Below, in pieces: positions 19,614 to 27,165 of a DNA stretch of 64,000 nt (its first letter is position 1; each line of letters opens with the position of its first letter). The DNA is taken from assembly GCF_900115705.1 (NCBI RefSeq), contig NZ_FOXL01000005.1, positions 228,454 through 292,453 on the forward strand, written 5' to 3'. Source of the DNA: Frateuria terrea (GTDB lineage Bacteria > Pseudomonadota > Gammaproteobacteria > Xanthomonadales > Rhodanobacteraceae). Position numbers and translations under genes: made by a program. The notes beneath the pieces are model-generated. The model ran no database searches. It worked only from the letters and a program-made list of their open reading frames with translations, and was not told the origin of the DNA.

Positions 19614-21299
19614 TCAGTGCACTGCGGGCGCCCCGGCGCCATCGGCAGTGGCAGGCGCCTGTGCCGGCGCGCCCTGTAGCAGCTGGTGCAGCTTGAGGTA
19701 GACCGCGTTGGTCCAGCCGAAGCCGATCACGTTGGTGGTGTAGCCGGCGGTGATCTTTACGTCCGCGTTGCCCAGCGCCATGTTGTATTTCTCGCGGATG
19801 GTGCCGTCATGGGCGAAGCCGGTTTCCACGGTCCCCATGAACTTGTGCGCCAGGCGCTGCGCATCGTCGCGGAAGCCGTAGGCGTCCAGGCCCGAGATCG
19901 CCAGCCAGTTGGTGGGCGCCCAGCCGAACGGCTCGTCCCACTGTGCGCCACTGCTCAGGTTGTCCATCGACAGGCCGCCCTTGCGCTCGAACACGGCCAG
20001 GTGCCTGTCCAGCGCAGCGGCCTGCGCCTTGGAGGCGATCCCGGCCCACAGCGGCCAGTAGGTGGTGACGTAGGGTTGGGTCGAGGGTTTGCCGCGGATG
20101 AAGTCGTAGTCCATGAACATGCCGCGCTGCTCATTCCACAGGTACCTGTCCATCGCCGACTTGCGGTGCGCCGCGGCATTGGCCCACTGCTGCGCCTCGG
20201 CCACCTTGCCCAGCTGCAGGGCGAGGTCGTGCAGGTCACGCTCGTAGCGGTAAAGCAGGCTGTTCAAGCCCACGCCGGCGTAGTGGTGGGTGGTACCGCC
20301 GTAGGGACCGAAGTGGAAGTTGGTATCGAAGCCGGACTCGCGCATGGCGCGGTCGCCTAGGTAGTAGTCCGCGCTCAGGCGGTAGCCCCTGGACCAGGCG
20401 CCGGCGCAGACGCTCGATGCTTCGACGTCGCAACTGCTCGTCTTCAGCCTGGCGGCCTCGGCCGCATCCGGATGCTCGGAACCCTTTACCAGGTAACCGG
20501 GATCCTGCTTCGGATGGGCAAGCACCCAGTCGATCACGCCGCGGTAGTACTCGCTGCCGTGCATTTCCGGCACCGGGCCGGCACCCAGGTCGAAGTAGCG
20601 TGCCAGTCCGGTGTCCCCCGCGCGGTGCTCCGGCCGCGTCCAGATGTGGTAGTTGGCGACCACCAGCGGATAGGCATGGACCAGCCAGGCGTGGCGCTCT
20701 GCCTCGTCCTTGAAGGCGCCAGGGGCGGCCAGAACGTCGGCCACCATGCGGCTCAGGAACGGCGGCTGCGAGCGGGTCAGGTAGTAGGTGCGGTTGGCAT
20801 TGAGCACACCGCCGTAATGCTCGACCTCGAACAGCATGTTGTCGGTCATGTCGCGCGCCAGGTCGTCGCGCTTGTCCGCGAGCAGACCCAGCTGGATGAA
20901 GTAGCTGTCCCAGCCGTACATCTCGTTGAACTGGCCGCCGGGGACGACATACGGCTTGGGCAGGTAGAGCAGGCCCTCGGCGGGCAGTGCCGAGGGCATC
21001 AGGTCGCCCAGCTTGCCGATGCGCCTGGGCAGCGTGCGCACCTCGACGTTGCAGCGCCTGGCGACCGCGTCGATGCCGGCGGGCTTGCCGATGCCGGCCG
21101 GCAGGTAGAGCACCGGGCGCGCGTCCATCTTCGGGTCGTGCAGCGCCGAGCAGTCCTCCAGCGAGCGCGTGAGGGTGTCCCAGGCCTTGTGGATGTAGGC
21201 CTGCGTCTTCGCCGGGCTCGGCGTGGCGGCACCGGCGGCACTGGAAAGGACCAGCGCGGTGGCGCCGAGGAGGGAAACGATCCGCGGACGGGTCTTCAT
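19614..21299 (-). CDS. treA: GH37 trehalase (periplasmic)
   Basis: Hydrolyses alpha,alpha-trehalose to two glucoses. The 561-residue precursor has a signal peptide (about 1-24, ending GAA) and both trehalase signatures: [14 protein letters not shown] (120-133) and [10 protein letters not shown] (453-462). The C-terminal tail is Ala/Pro rich and dispensable-looking. The ATG overlaps the stop of the upstream esterase gene (ATGA), so the two are co-translated. It is the last gene of the LacI/TonB/GH65 island, where it would finish trehalose breakdown in the periplasm. Residues normal to the family appear intact. Confidence 0.93.
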   Translation of the reverse strand: MKTRPRIVSLLGATALVLSSAAGAATPSPAKTQAYIHKAWDTLTRSLEDCSALHDPKMDARPVLYLPAGIGKPAGIDAVARRCNVEVRTLPRRIGKLGDLMPSALPAEGLLYLPKPYVVPGGQFNEMYGWDSYFIQLGLLADKRDDLARDMTDNMLFEVEHYGGVLNANRTYYLTRSQPPFLSRMVADVLAAPGAFKDEAERHAWLVHAYPLVVANYHIWTRPEHRAGDTGLARYFDLGAGPVPEMHGSEYYRGVIDWVLAHPKQDPGYLVKGSEHPDAAEAARLKTSSCDVEASSVCAGAWSRGYRLSADYYLGDRAMRESGFDTNFHFGPYGGTTHHYAGVGLNSLLYRYERDLHDLALQLGKVAEAQQWANAAAHRKSAMDRYLWNEQRGMFMDYDFIRGKPSTQPYVTTYWPLWAGIASKAQAAALDRHLAVFERKGGLSMDNLSSGAQWDEPFGWAPTNWLAISGLDAYGFRDDAQRLAHKFMGTVETGFAHDGTIREKYNMALGNADVKITAGYTTNVIGFGWTNAVYLKLHQLLQGAPAQAPATADGAGAPAVH

Positions 21300-22372
21300 G
21301 GATGGGCTTCCTCTTGCGGTGGGGCGGCAAGGTGGCGCTCGAAGAACGCCACGATGGTGCGGTAGGCCTGCCGTGACTCGGGCAGTCCGGGGTCGGAGAA
21401 GAACGAATGCCACATGCCTTCCCACACGTGCAACTCGGCCTCGACGCCAGCCTGCGCCAGCAGCGCCTGGCTGTGCACGACCGAGCTCATCGCCATGTCG
21501 CGCGTGCCGGTGACCAGCAGCGTCGGCGGGAAGTGTTTCAACAGCGCGGGCGACAGGCCCGGCTGCACCATCGGGTCGTCGGCATCGACGCCATGGAAGT
21601 ACGGCAGCGTGGTGAGGTCCAGCGGCTCCGCCGGCACGCCCTGCCCGTTGAGCAGCGGTCCGATGTAGGCCGAGTCGCCGGCGATCGTCACCAGCGAACC
21701 GCAGAACGTGCCGATCGCGCCGGGCACCGGCAGCTGGTCGGCGATGAAGCGCGCCACCGCCTCGCCGGTGAGGATGCCGCCCGCGGAGCAACCGTAGATG
21801 CCGATCTCCGCCGGCCGATGGGTTTGCAACAGTTTGCGGTAGACCGCCTCCACGTCTTCGCTCGCCGCGGGAAAGCGGTGTTCGGGCCCCTGGCGATAGT
21901 CGAGCGTGATCACCTCGATGCGTCCCAGGCTCGCGATCGGGATGGCCTCGACCAGCCCGCCACTGCCGGCGCCCCACAGGAACGCGCCGCCATGCAGGTT
22001 GATCAGCACGCGATGGCGGTTGGCGGCGCTCGTGCCTTGTGCCGGCATGACCACGTCGGCACCGACACCCGCAATGGTCTCGTGGCGCACCGTGACCGGA
22101 TAGAGCTTGCGCATGCGCGCCGCGCGGTCGCTGTTGAGGCGATCGTAGAAGCGCCTGCTCTGCTCGATCGGTGCGCTGAGCGGCGGCGCCTGGGCGCCGG
22201 CCGCGAGCATCTTCGGGAAGAACGCACGCGCCTGTGTTGAGGCAAACCGCGAATACGGGATGGCTACCGACGAGGCCGTGACCGTGCCGTCGGGTGCGAC
22301 GCCTGCCTTGTCCCCGGCCCATGCCGAAGCCGCGTACAGGGCCAGCACGAATCCCAGGGCGCCTGCGTTCAC
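21296..22372 (-). CDS. Secreted HSL-type alpha/beta-hydrolase (esterase)
   Basis: Hydrolase of the hormone-sensitive-lipase branch, probably deacylating an ester. The 358-residue product begins with GTG at 22372, which overlaps the stop of the upstream GH65 gene (GTGA), and has a signal peptide (MNAGALGFVLALYAASAWA). The oxyanion motif HGGAF, the nucleophile elbow GCSAGG, the acidic segment GTRDMAMS and the histidine in GMWHSFFSDPGLPES form a normal catalytic set. Its place between GH65 and trehalase genes suggests that the island's substrate carries acyl groups, but this is inference. Confidence 0.85.
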   Translation of the reverse strand: MNAGALGFVLALYAASAWAGDKAGVAPDGTVTASSVAIPYSRFASTQARAFFPKMLAAGAQAPPLSAPIEQSRRFYDRLNSDRAARMRKLYPVTVRHETIAGVGADVVMPAQGTSAANRHRVLINLHGGAFLWGAGSGGLVEAIPIASLGRIEVITLDYRQGPEHRFPAASEDVEAVYRKLLQTHRPAEIGIYGCSAGGILTGEAVARFIADQLPVPGAIGTFCGSLVTIAGDSAYIGPLLNGQGVPAEPLDLTTLPYFHGVDADDPMVQPGLSPALLKHFPPTLLVTGTRDMAMSSVVHSQALLAQAGVEAELHVWEGMWHSFFSDPGLPESRQAYRTIVAFFERHLAAPPQEEAHP

Positions 22373-24666
22373 GGCGTGCCCTCCGCCGGTCGCCGCGTGA
22401 GCACGGCGCGACCGTCGCGGCCGCGACTTACGGTGATGTCGTAGTACGCGCCGCGCAAGGCTACGTGGGTCATGGTGAAGGACTGCCACGCGGGCGGCAG
22501 CACCGGCGCGTACGCCTGCACCAGCCCGCCGGACTGGAGGCGCAGGCCGGTGAAACCGTACTCGATGGTCTGCAGCAGGCCGCCGGCCGCGGTGACGAAG
22601 TATCCGGTGTTGTTGTTCGGCGTCTCCGTGCGCACGTTGAAGGGTGGCTGCAGCACACCGGCCGTGCGGTTGCGCTCGAACCAGGCACCGGCCGCGGCGG
22701 CATCGCCCAGCGTGGCCGCATAGATGGCCATGGGCGCCAGGCCCATGCTGTTGGGATCACGGTGCGACTGCGTGATCGGCGCCATCGCGTAGTCGTAGTC
22801 GCGCCGGCGCAGGCCCGGGTCCATCGGCAGGTCCAGCGTGGGCAGGACCAGCATCGGCAGCGAACTGCCGCCCCAGGAATCGATGTCGTGCGGGACCGAC
22901 GGGTCGAAATCCAGATGGTGGCCGGTCTTCGCGTCGAGCGGGATGTACAGCTTGCCGGCCACCTCGGCCCAGTGCGGATCGGCCGGCTCGCCGAGCACTA
23001 TCGCCGCCTGCGTCGCCAGCTGCAGGGCCTTGCGCGCGGAGACGTTGGTGAAGGTGTCATTGGGCACGTCGTTGTAATCCTCGTCCACCGAGGTGACATG
23101 CAGGATTTCATAGCGCCGGCGTTCGGGAATCCAGGTCGCGCGGCTGGCCCAGAAGTCGGCGACGGCGCGCATCACCGGCCAGCCATGGTCGCGCAACCAG
23201 GCCTTGTCGCCGCTGGCCAGCCAGTACTGCCACTGCGCGATCGCCACGTCGGCGTTGACGTGGATTTCGCGCTCGCCCAGCACGTAGGCCGCGTGCGGCG
23301 TCTGCTCGGTGCCGCGCAGCGGGTCGGACTCCCACGGGTACATCGCCCCGCGCAGGCCGCGCTCGCGGGCGCGCGCCTGCGCGGCCGGCAGCGTGCGGCT
23401 GCGGAAGTCGACCAGCGAGCGCGCCCGCTCGGGATGCAACAGCAGCAAGGCCGGAAACAGCCAGGTGTCGTTGTCCCAGAACACGTGCCCGGCATAGCCC
23501 GGCGTCAGGCCACAGGCACCGCTCGGCCAGGCCGTACCGGGCGTGACGTTGGACAGCAGGTAGTAGAGGTCCGAGTGCACCATGCGCTGGGCCTCCGGAT
23601 CGCCCTCGATACGGATGTCCGAGCGCCACAGCTTTTGCCAGGCGGCGACGTGGGCCTCGCGCAGGCGGGCGAAGCCGTCCTCCCGCGCCTTGCGCACCAG
23701 CGCCAGGTCCGCCTTCGCATCGCCGCCCCAGCCCTCGCGCGACAACGCGACGAACTTGGCGAAGGTGTAGGTGTGTCCCTTGCGCACCGTGGCCTTGAGC
23801 TCGAGGGAAAGCCGCCAGGGGCTGCGGTAGATGCGTGCGTCGTTCGGCACCAGGCCTTCGGGCAGCGCCACGGCGATCGCCTCGGCCATCGCCAGGCCCT
23901 GCTCCGCGCGGCCGTCCAGCGACAAGGTCCGCGCCTGTGCGTCGCCGTGCCCGTCGAGCACGCGGGTGTCACCGTGGTACCACAGCGCCGCGCGGTCGGG
24001 CGTGGCCGGCGGGATCGCCTTGAGCGTGAGGTTGTTCGCCGCCACCGCCTCCTGCATCTGTTCGCCGGTGAGCTCGGCGAGGTCGAAGCGCGGCTGGTGC
24101 GGCGCCCACAGGTCGAGCGGGAAAGACAGCTCCACCTGGCCATCGAACTCCGGCGTGATCGACAGCTGCGTGACCGCCAGGTGCGGCGAGGCCTGGCTGA
24201 CCAGCGAAGTCACCTGGACCTGCGTAGCGCGGCCATGGTCGTCGTAGCGGTAGCGCGTGGTCAGCGTGCCGTCATGCAGGTCGAGCACCTGCCGGTAATC
24301 ACGAAACACGAGCGGATCGAGCGCGACCTGGTTGAGCCAGAAGTGGCCGGCGGCCGAGTGGCCGGTGCTGTAATCGATCCCGCTCCAGCCCGGCACGGCA
24401 GCCGGCCGCGAGATGTCGCCCTTCGCGTAGTCCATGAAGGCGACCATGTAGGACAGGTTGCCCTCGGTACCGCGCGGCCCGCTCAGGGTGGCGAAGTAGC
24501 CGTTGCCGAGCTGGGTGGGAAAGTAGCTGGAAAAGTCGCGGGCGGTGGCAGTGAGCAGGAAGCCGGGATCGGTGGCGGAAGCGGGCGCGGAGAGCGCGAA
24601 CGCCGCGCAGGCGAGCAGCCACGGCAAGCACCGCGTCAAGCCATCGAGCAATCCCGTGCTGTCCAA
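22369..24666 (-). CDS. GH65-family glycoside hydrolase/phosphorylase-like protein (copy 1)
   Basis: Large secreted enzyme of the GH65 (alpha,alpha)6-barrel type, which acts on alpha-glucosides such as trehalose, kojibiose or maltose. Landmarks are WDNDTWLFPALLLLHPERA, the substrate-loop MYPWESDPLRGTEQTPHA, and the presumed general-acid Glu near residue 529 in SVDEDYNDVPNDTFTN (equivalent to the GPDEY-type motif). No ATG fits: TTG at 24666 preceded by AGGGA gives 765 residues with a signal peptide (about 1-31, ending APASA). TTG at 24651 or 24639 are alternatives. It is a tandem paralog of the next gene upstream. Substrate is unknown. Confidence 0.82.
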   Translation of the reverse strand: MDSTGLLDGLTRCLPWLLACAAFALSAPASATDPGFLLTATARDFSSYFPTQLGNGYFATLSGPRGTEGNLSYMVAFMDYAKGDISRPAAVPGWSGIDYSTGHSAAGHFWLNQVALDPLVFRDYRQVLDLHDGTLTTRYRYDDHGRATQVQVTSLVSQASPHLAVTQLSITPEFDGQVELSFPLDLWAPHQPRFDLAELTGEQMQEAVAANNLTLKAIPPATPDRAALWYHGDTRVLDGHGDAQARTLSLDGRAEQGLAMAEAIAVALPEGLVPNDARIYRSPWRLSLELKATVRKGHTYTFAKFVALSREGWGGDAKADLALVRKAREDGFARLREAHVAAWQKLWRSDIRIEGDPEAQRMVHSDLYYLLSNVTPGTAWPSGACGLTPGYAGHVFWDNDTWLFPALLLLHPERARSLVDFRSRTLPAAQARARERGLRGAMYPWESDPLRGTEQTPHAAYVLGEREIHVNADVAIAQWQYWLASGDKAWLRDHGWPVMRAVADFWASRATWIPERRRYEILHVTSVDEDYNDVPNDTFTNVSARKALQLATQAAIVLGEPADPHWAEVAGKLYIPLDAKTGHHLDFDPSVPHDIDSWGGSSLPMLVLPTLDLPMDPGLRRRDYDYAMAPITQSHRDPNSMGLAPMAIYAATLGDAAAAGAWFERNRTAGVLQPPFNVRTETPNNNTGYFVTAAGGLLQTIEYGFTGLRLQSGGLVQAYAPVLPPAWQSFTMTHVALRGAYYDITVSRGRDGRAVLTRRPAEGTP

Positions 24667-24671
24667 CAGCG

Positions 24672-24735
24672 TCCCTGTGGGAGCGCGCTCCGTGCGCGGC
24701 CACCATCCTGGTCGCGCACGCCATGCGCCTACAGA
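24672..24735. repeat. Degenerate palindromic repeat (CTGTGGGAGCG family)
   Basis: The spacer between the two GH65 genes contains CCCTGTGGGAGCGCGCTCC on one side and GCGCATGGCG...CTACAGAGG on the other. This is an imperfect inverted repeat of a type common in xanthomonads. A half-copy (GCTCCTACAAAGG) occurs near 31060-31075. Confidence 0.5.
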
Positions 24736-24749
24736 GGCGGCCTTGCCGA

Positions 24750-27002
24750 TCACGGCAAGGCCTTGCGCACCAGTCGTGCCTTGCCGTCGGCGCCGCGCTC
24801 GACGTGGATGTCGTAGCGCTGCCCGCGGAAGTGCACGCCCTTGAGCGTCAGCCCGCTCCAGCCCGGCGGCAGCACCGGCGCGTACTTCGCACTCAGGCCG
24901 TCGTCGTCGATGCGCAGGCCGGTGAGCCCGTAGAGCATGCTCTGCACGAAGCCGGCCGAAGTGGCCAGGATGTAGCCGGCATTGTTGGCGGCCGTTTCGG
25001 TGCGCACGTTGAACGGTGCCTTGAGGAAGCCAACCAGGTTGCGGTCGATCCACGCGCCGGCGGCCTTGGCGTCGCCGAGTTCCGCGGCGCCGACCGCGAG
25101 CATCACCATCATCATCTCGTTGGGGTCGTCGCCGTGGCTCTTCAGCTCCTGCAACTGGAACTGGAAGTCGTTGCGGCGCACCTGCGGCGACATCGGCAGG
25201 TCGAGGTTCGGATACATCAGCCAGACCAGCGAGGAGCCCATCCAGGTGATCTTGTCGTGCGGCACGGACTTGTCGAAATCCAGGTGCCGCTGTCCGGCCT
25301 CGTCGAACGGGATGTACATCTTGGTGGCGATCTCGCTCCAGCGCGGATCGGCCTTCGCCCCCACGATGCGCGCGGCCTTCACCGCGATCTCCAGCGCCTT
25401 GCGCGCGGCGGCGTTGGTGAAGGAGTCGTTCGGCACGTCGTTGTAGGCCTCGTCGGGCGAGGTGACGTGGTGGATCTCGTAGCGGTCGTGCGCCTTGTCG
25501 TAGGTGACGCGACTGGTCCAGAAGGTGGCGATGCCCTGCAGCACCGGCCAGGCGCGGGTCTTCAGCCAAGCCTTGTCGCCGGTGGCCAGGTAGTACTGCC
25601 ATTGCGCGATGGCGACGTCGGCATTGACGTGCACCTCGCGGTAGACCTCGTAGGCGAAGTGCGGGGTGACGTCCACGCCGGTCTGCGGATCGGCCTCCCA
25701 CGGATACATCGTGCCGGCTACACCGTACTGCCGGGCGCGCGCGCGGGCAGGTTCCGTGGTGCGGTCGCGGAACATCACGATCGGCTTGGCGCGCTCCGGG
25801 TGCAGCAGCAACAGCGCCGGGAACACCCATGAGTCGCTGTCCCAGAACGCATGCCCCGCGTAGTTGGGCGTCAGTGCGCAGGCGCCCATCGGCCAGGCGG
25901 TGCCGACGGTGGAGTTGGACAACAGGTAGTAGAGGTCCGAATGCACCGCCTTCTGCACGGCCGGGTTGCCGTCGATCACGATGTCGGACTGCCACAGCGC
26001 GTGCCAAGCGGCCTGGTGATCGGCCAGCAGGCGGTCGAAGCCGGTCGTGCGCGCGGCCGTCGCCAGGGCCAGCACCTCCTGGTCGCTGCCCCAGCCGTCG
26101 CGCGAGAGCGCCAGGTACTTGGTGAAGACGTAGCGCTGGCCCTTGTGCAGCGTCACGGTGATTTGGAGCGAGAGCTTGGCGGGCGTCTGTTCGAGTTTGA
26201 CGTCGTCCGGCGCGAGGCCTTCAGGCAGGCCGATCGCGGCCGCCTCGGCCATGCCCAGACCCTGCTGCGCCCTGCCCTTCAGCTGCAGCGTCAACGCCTT
26301 GGCGTCGCCATGGGTGGCAAGCACCCGGGTGTAGCCCGGATACCACACCGGCGCGCGGTCGGGCGTGGGCACCGGCTTGTTGTCGAGGTTCTGCCCGCTG
26401 GCGATCACCGAGGCGATCATTTCCTCGCCGCCCATGCTGGCGATCGGAAAGCGCGGCAGGTGTTCGGACCAGAGCCTGATCGGAAAGCTCAGCTGCACCG
26501 GGCCGTCGAACTGCGGAGTGATCGCGATCCGCGTGACCGCCAGGTGCGCCGCAGCCTGGCTGACGAAGGTGGTCACTTCGATGTCGCTGGCCTTGTTCGC
26601 GTACGCGAAGCGGTAGCGCGTGGTCAGCGTGGCATCGTGCATGTCCAGCGTCTGGGCGTAGTTCTGGAAGATGCCCGCATCCAGCCGCGTGCGGTTGAGC
26701 CAGCCGCCGCCGGGGTTGTAGTCGATCTCGCTCCAACCGGGGATCGCCGCGGGACGGGAGATGTCGCCCGGCTTGTAATCCATGAACGCGACCATGTATG
26801 CGGCATTGGGCTCGGTGCCGCGCGGCGAGGTCATGGTGGAGAAGTAGCCGTTGGCCAGGTAGCTCGGGAAGTAGCTGCCGAAATCCTTGGCCGTGGCGGT
26901 GAACTGGAAGCTTGGGTCGGTGGCGGCGAACGCCGGCACGGTACTGGCCGCAACAAGCAGCGCGACCTGGAAGAAACGGGCAAGCAGGCGACCGGGCTTC
27001 AT
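24750..27002 (-). CDS. GH65-family glycoside hydrolase/phosphorylase-like protein (copy 2)
   Basis: Paralog of the adjacent GH65 protein. The 750-residue precursor starts at an ATG behind a perfect AGGAGGT and has a signal peptide (MKPGRLLARFFQVALLVAASTVPAFA). It shares with copy 1 the blocks VHSDLYYLLSN, MYPWE-DP, the presumed general-acid Glu near residue 518 in SPDEAYNDVPNDSFTN, PFNVRTET and YAPVLPP. Export suggests hydrolysis rather than phosphorolysis, since free phosphate and sugar-phosphate use are cytoplasmic. It is separated from the TonB-receptor gene by a terminator-like hairpin, so it may be only partly cotranscribed with it. Confidence 0.87.
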   Translation of the reverse strand: MKPGRLLARFFQVALLVAASTVPAFAATDPSFQFTATAKDFGSYFPSYLANGYFSTMTSPRGTEPNAAYMVAFMDYKPGDISRPAAIPGWSEIDYNPGGGWLNRTRLDAGIFQNYAQTLDMHDATLTTRYRFAYANKASDIEVTTFVSQAAAHLAVTRIAITPQFDGPVQLSFPIRLWSEHLPRFPIASMGGEEMIASVIASGQNLDNKPVPTPDRAPVWYPGYTRVLATHGDAKALTLQLKGRAQQGLGMAEAAAIGLPEGLAPDDVKLEQTPAKLSLQITVTLHKGQRYVFTKYLALSRDGWGSDQEVLALATAARTTGFDRLLADHQAAWHALWQSDIVIDGNPAVQKAVHSDLYYLLSNSTVGTAWPMGACALTPNYAGHAFWDSDSWVFPALLLLHPERAKPIVMFRDRTTEPARARARQYGVAGTMYPWEADPQTGVDVTPHFAYEVYREVHVNADVAIAQWQYYLATGDKAWLKTRAWPVLQGIATFWTSRVTYDKAHDRYEIHHVTSPDEAYNDVPNDSFTNAAARKALEIAVKAARIVGAKADPRWSEIATKMYIPFDEAGQRHLDFDKSVPHDKITWMGSSLVWLMYPNLDLPMSPQVRRNDFQFQLQELKSHGDDPNEMMMVMLAVGAAELGDAKAAGAWIDRNLVGFLKAPFNVRTETAANNAGYILATSAGFVQSMLYGLTGLRIDDDGLSAKYAPVLPPGWSGLTLKGVHFRGQRYDIHVERGADGKARLVRKALP

Positions 27003-27026
27003 CGCACCTCCTGGGGAAGAGTCCAG

Positions 27027-27068
27027 AAAAAGACGCCTGCGTCCGCCGGGGAAAAGCGGGCGCAGGCG
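27027..27068 (-). terminator. Terminator-like hairpin after the TonB-receptor gene
   Basis: On the minus strand, CGCCTGCGCCCGC pairs with GCGGACGCAGGCG around a loop containing TTTTCCCC, followed by GTCTTTTTC. It would reduce read-through from the receptor gene into the GH65 genes. Confidence 0.65.
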
Positions 27069-27137
27069 ATCCAGGATCGGATCAGAACATCTGCTTTCGA
27101 AGGCGTCTGGCCGGAGCCTCGGCAGCACCGGCCAGAC

Positions 27138-27165
27138 GTTCGATCAGAACAGTTCGATCAGAACA
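27138..27165. repeat. 14-bp tandem duplication across a stop codon
   Basis: GTTCGATCAGAACA occurs twice in a row, covering the stop codon of the TonB-receptor gene. A third partial copy (GATCAGAACA) lies at about 27080. Confidence 0.7.

Noticed and set aside
21300-22489. Longer esterase start at 22489 inside the GH65 gene
   Set aside because: The GTG at 22372 gives a clean signal peptide and the typical GTGA overlap; the extra N-terminal residues look like antisense-type noise (Arg/His rich).
22294-24816. Long plus-strand open frame opposite GH65 copy 1
   Set aside because: Same reason: antisense shadow of a gene with clear catalytic motifs.
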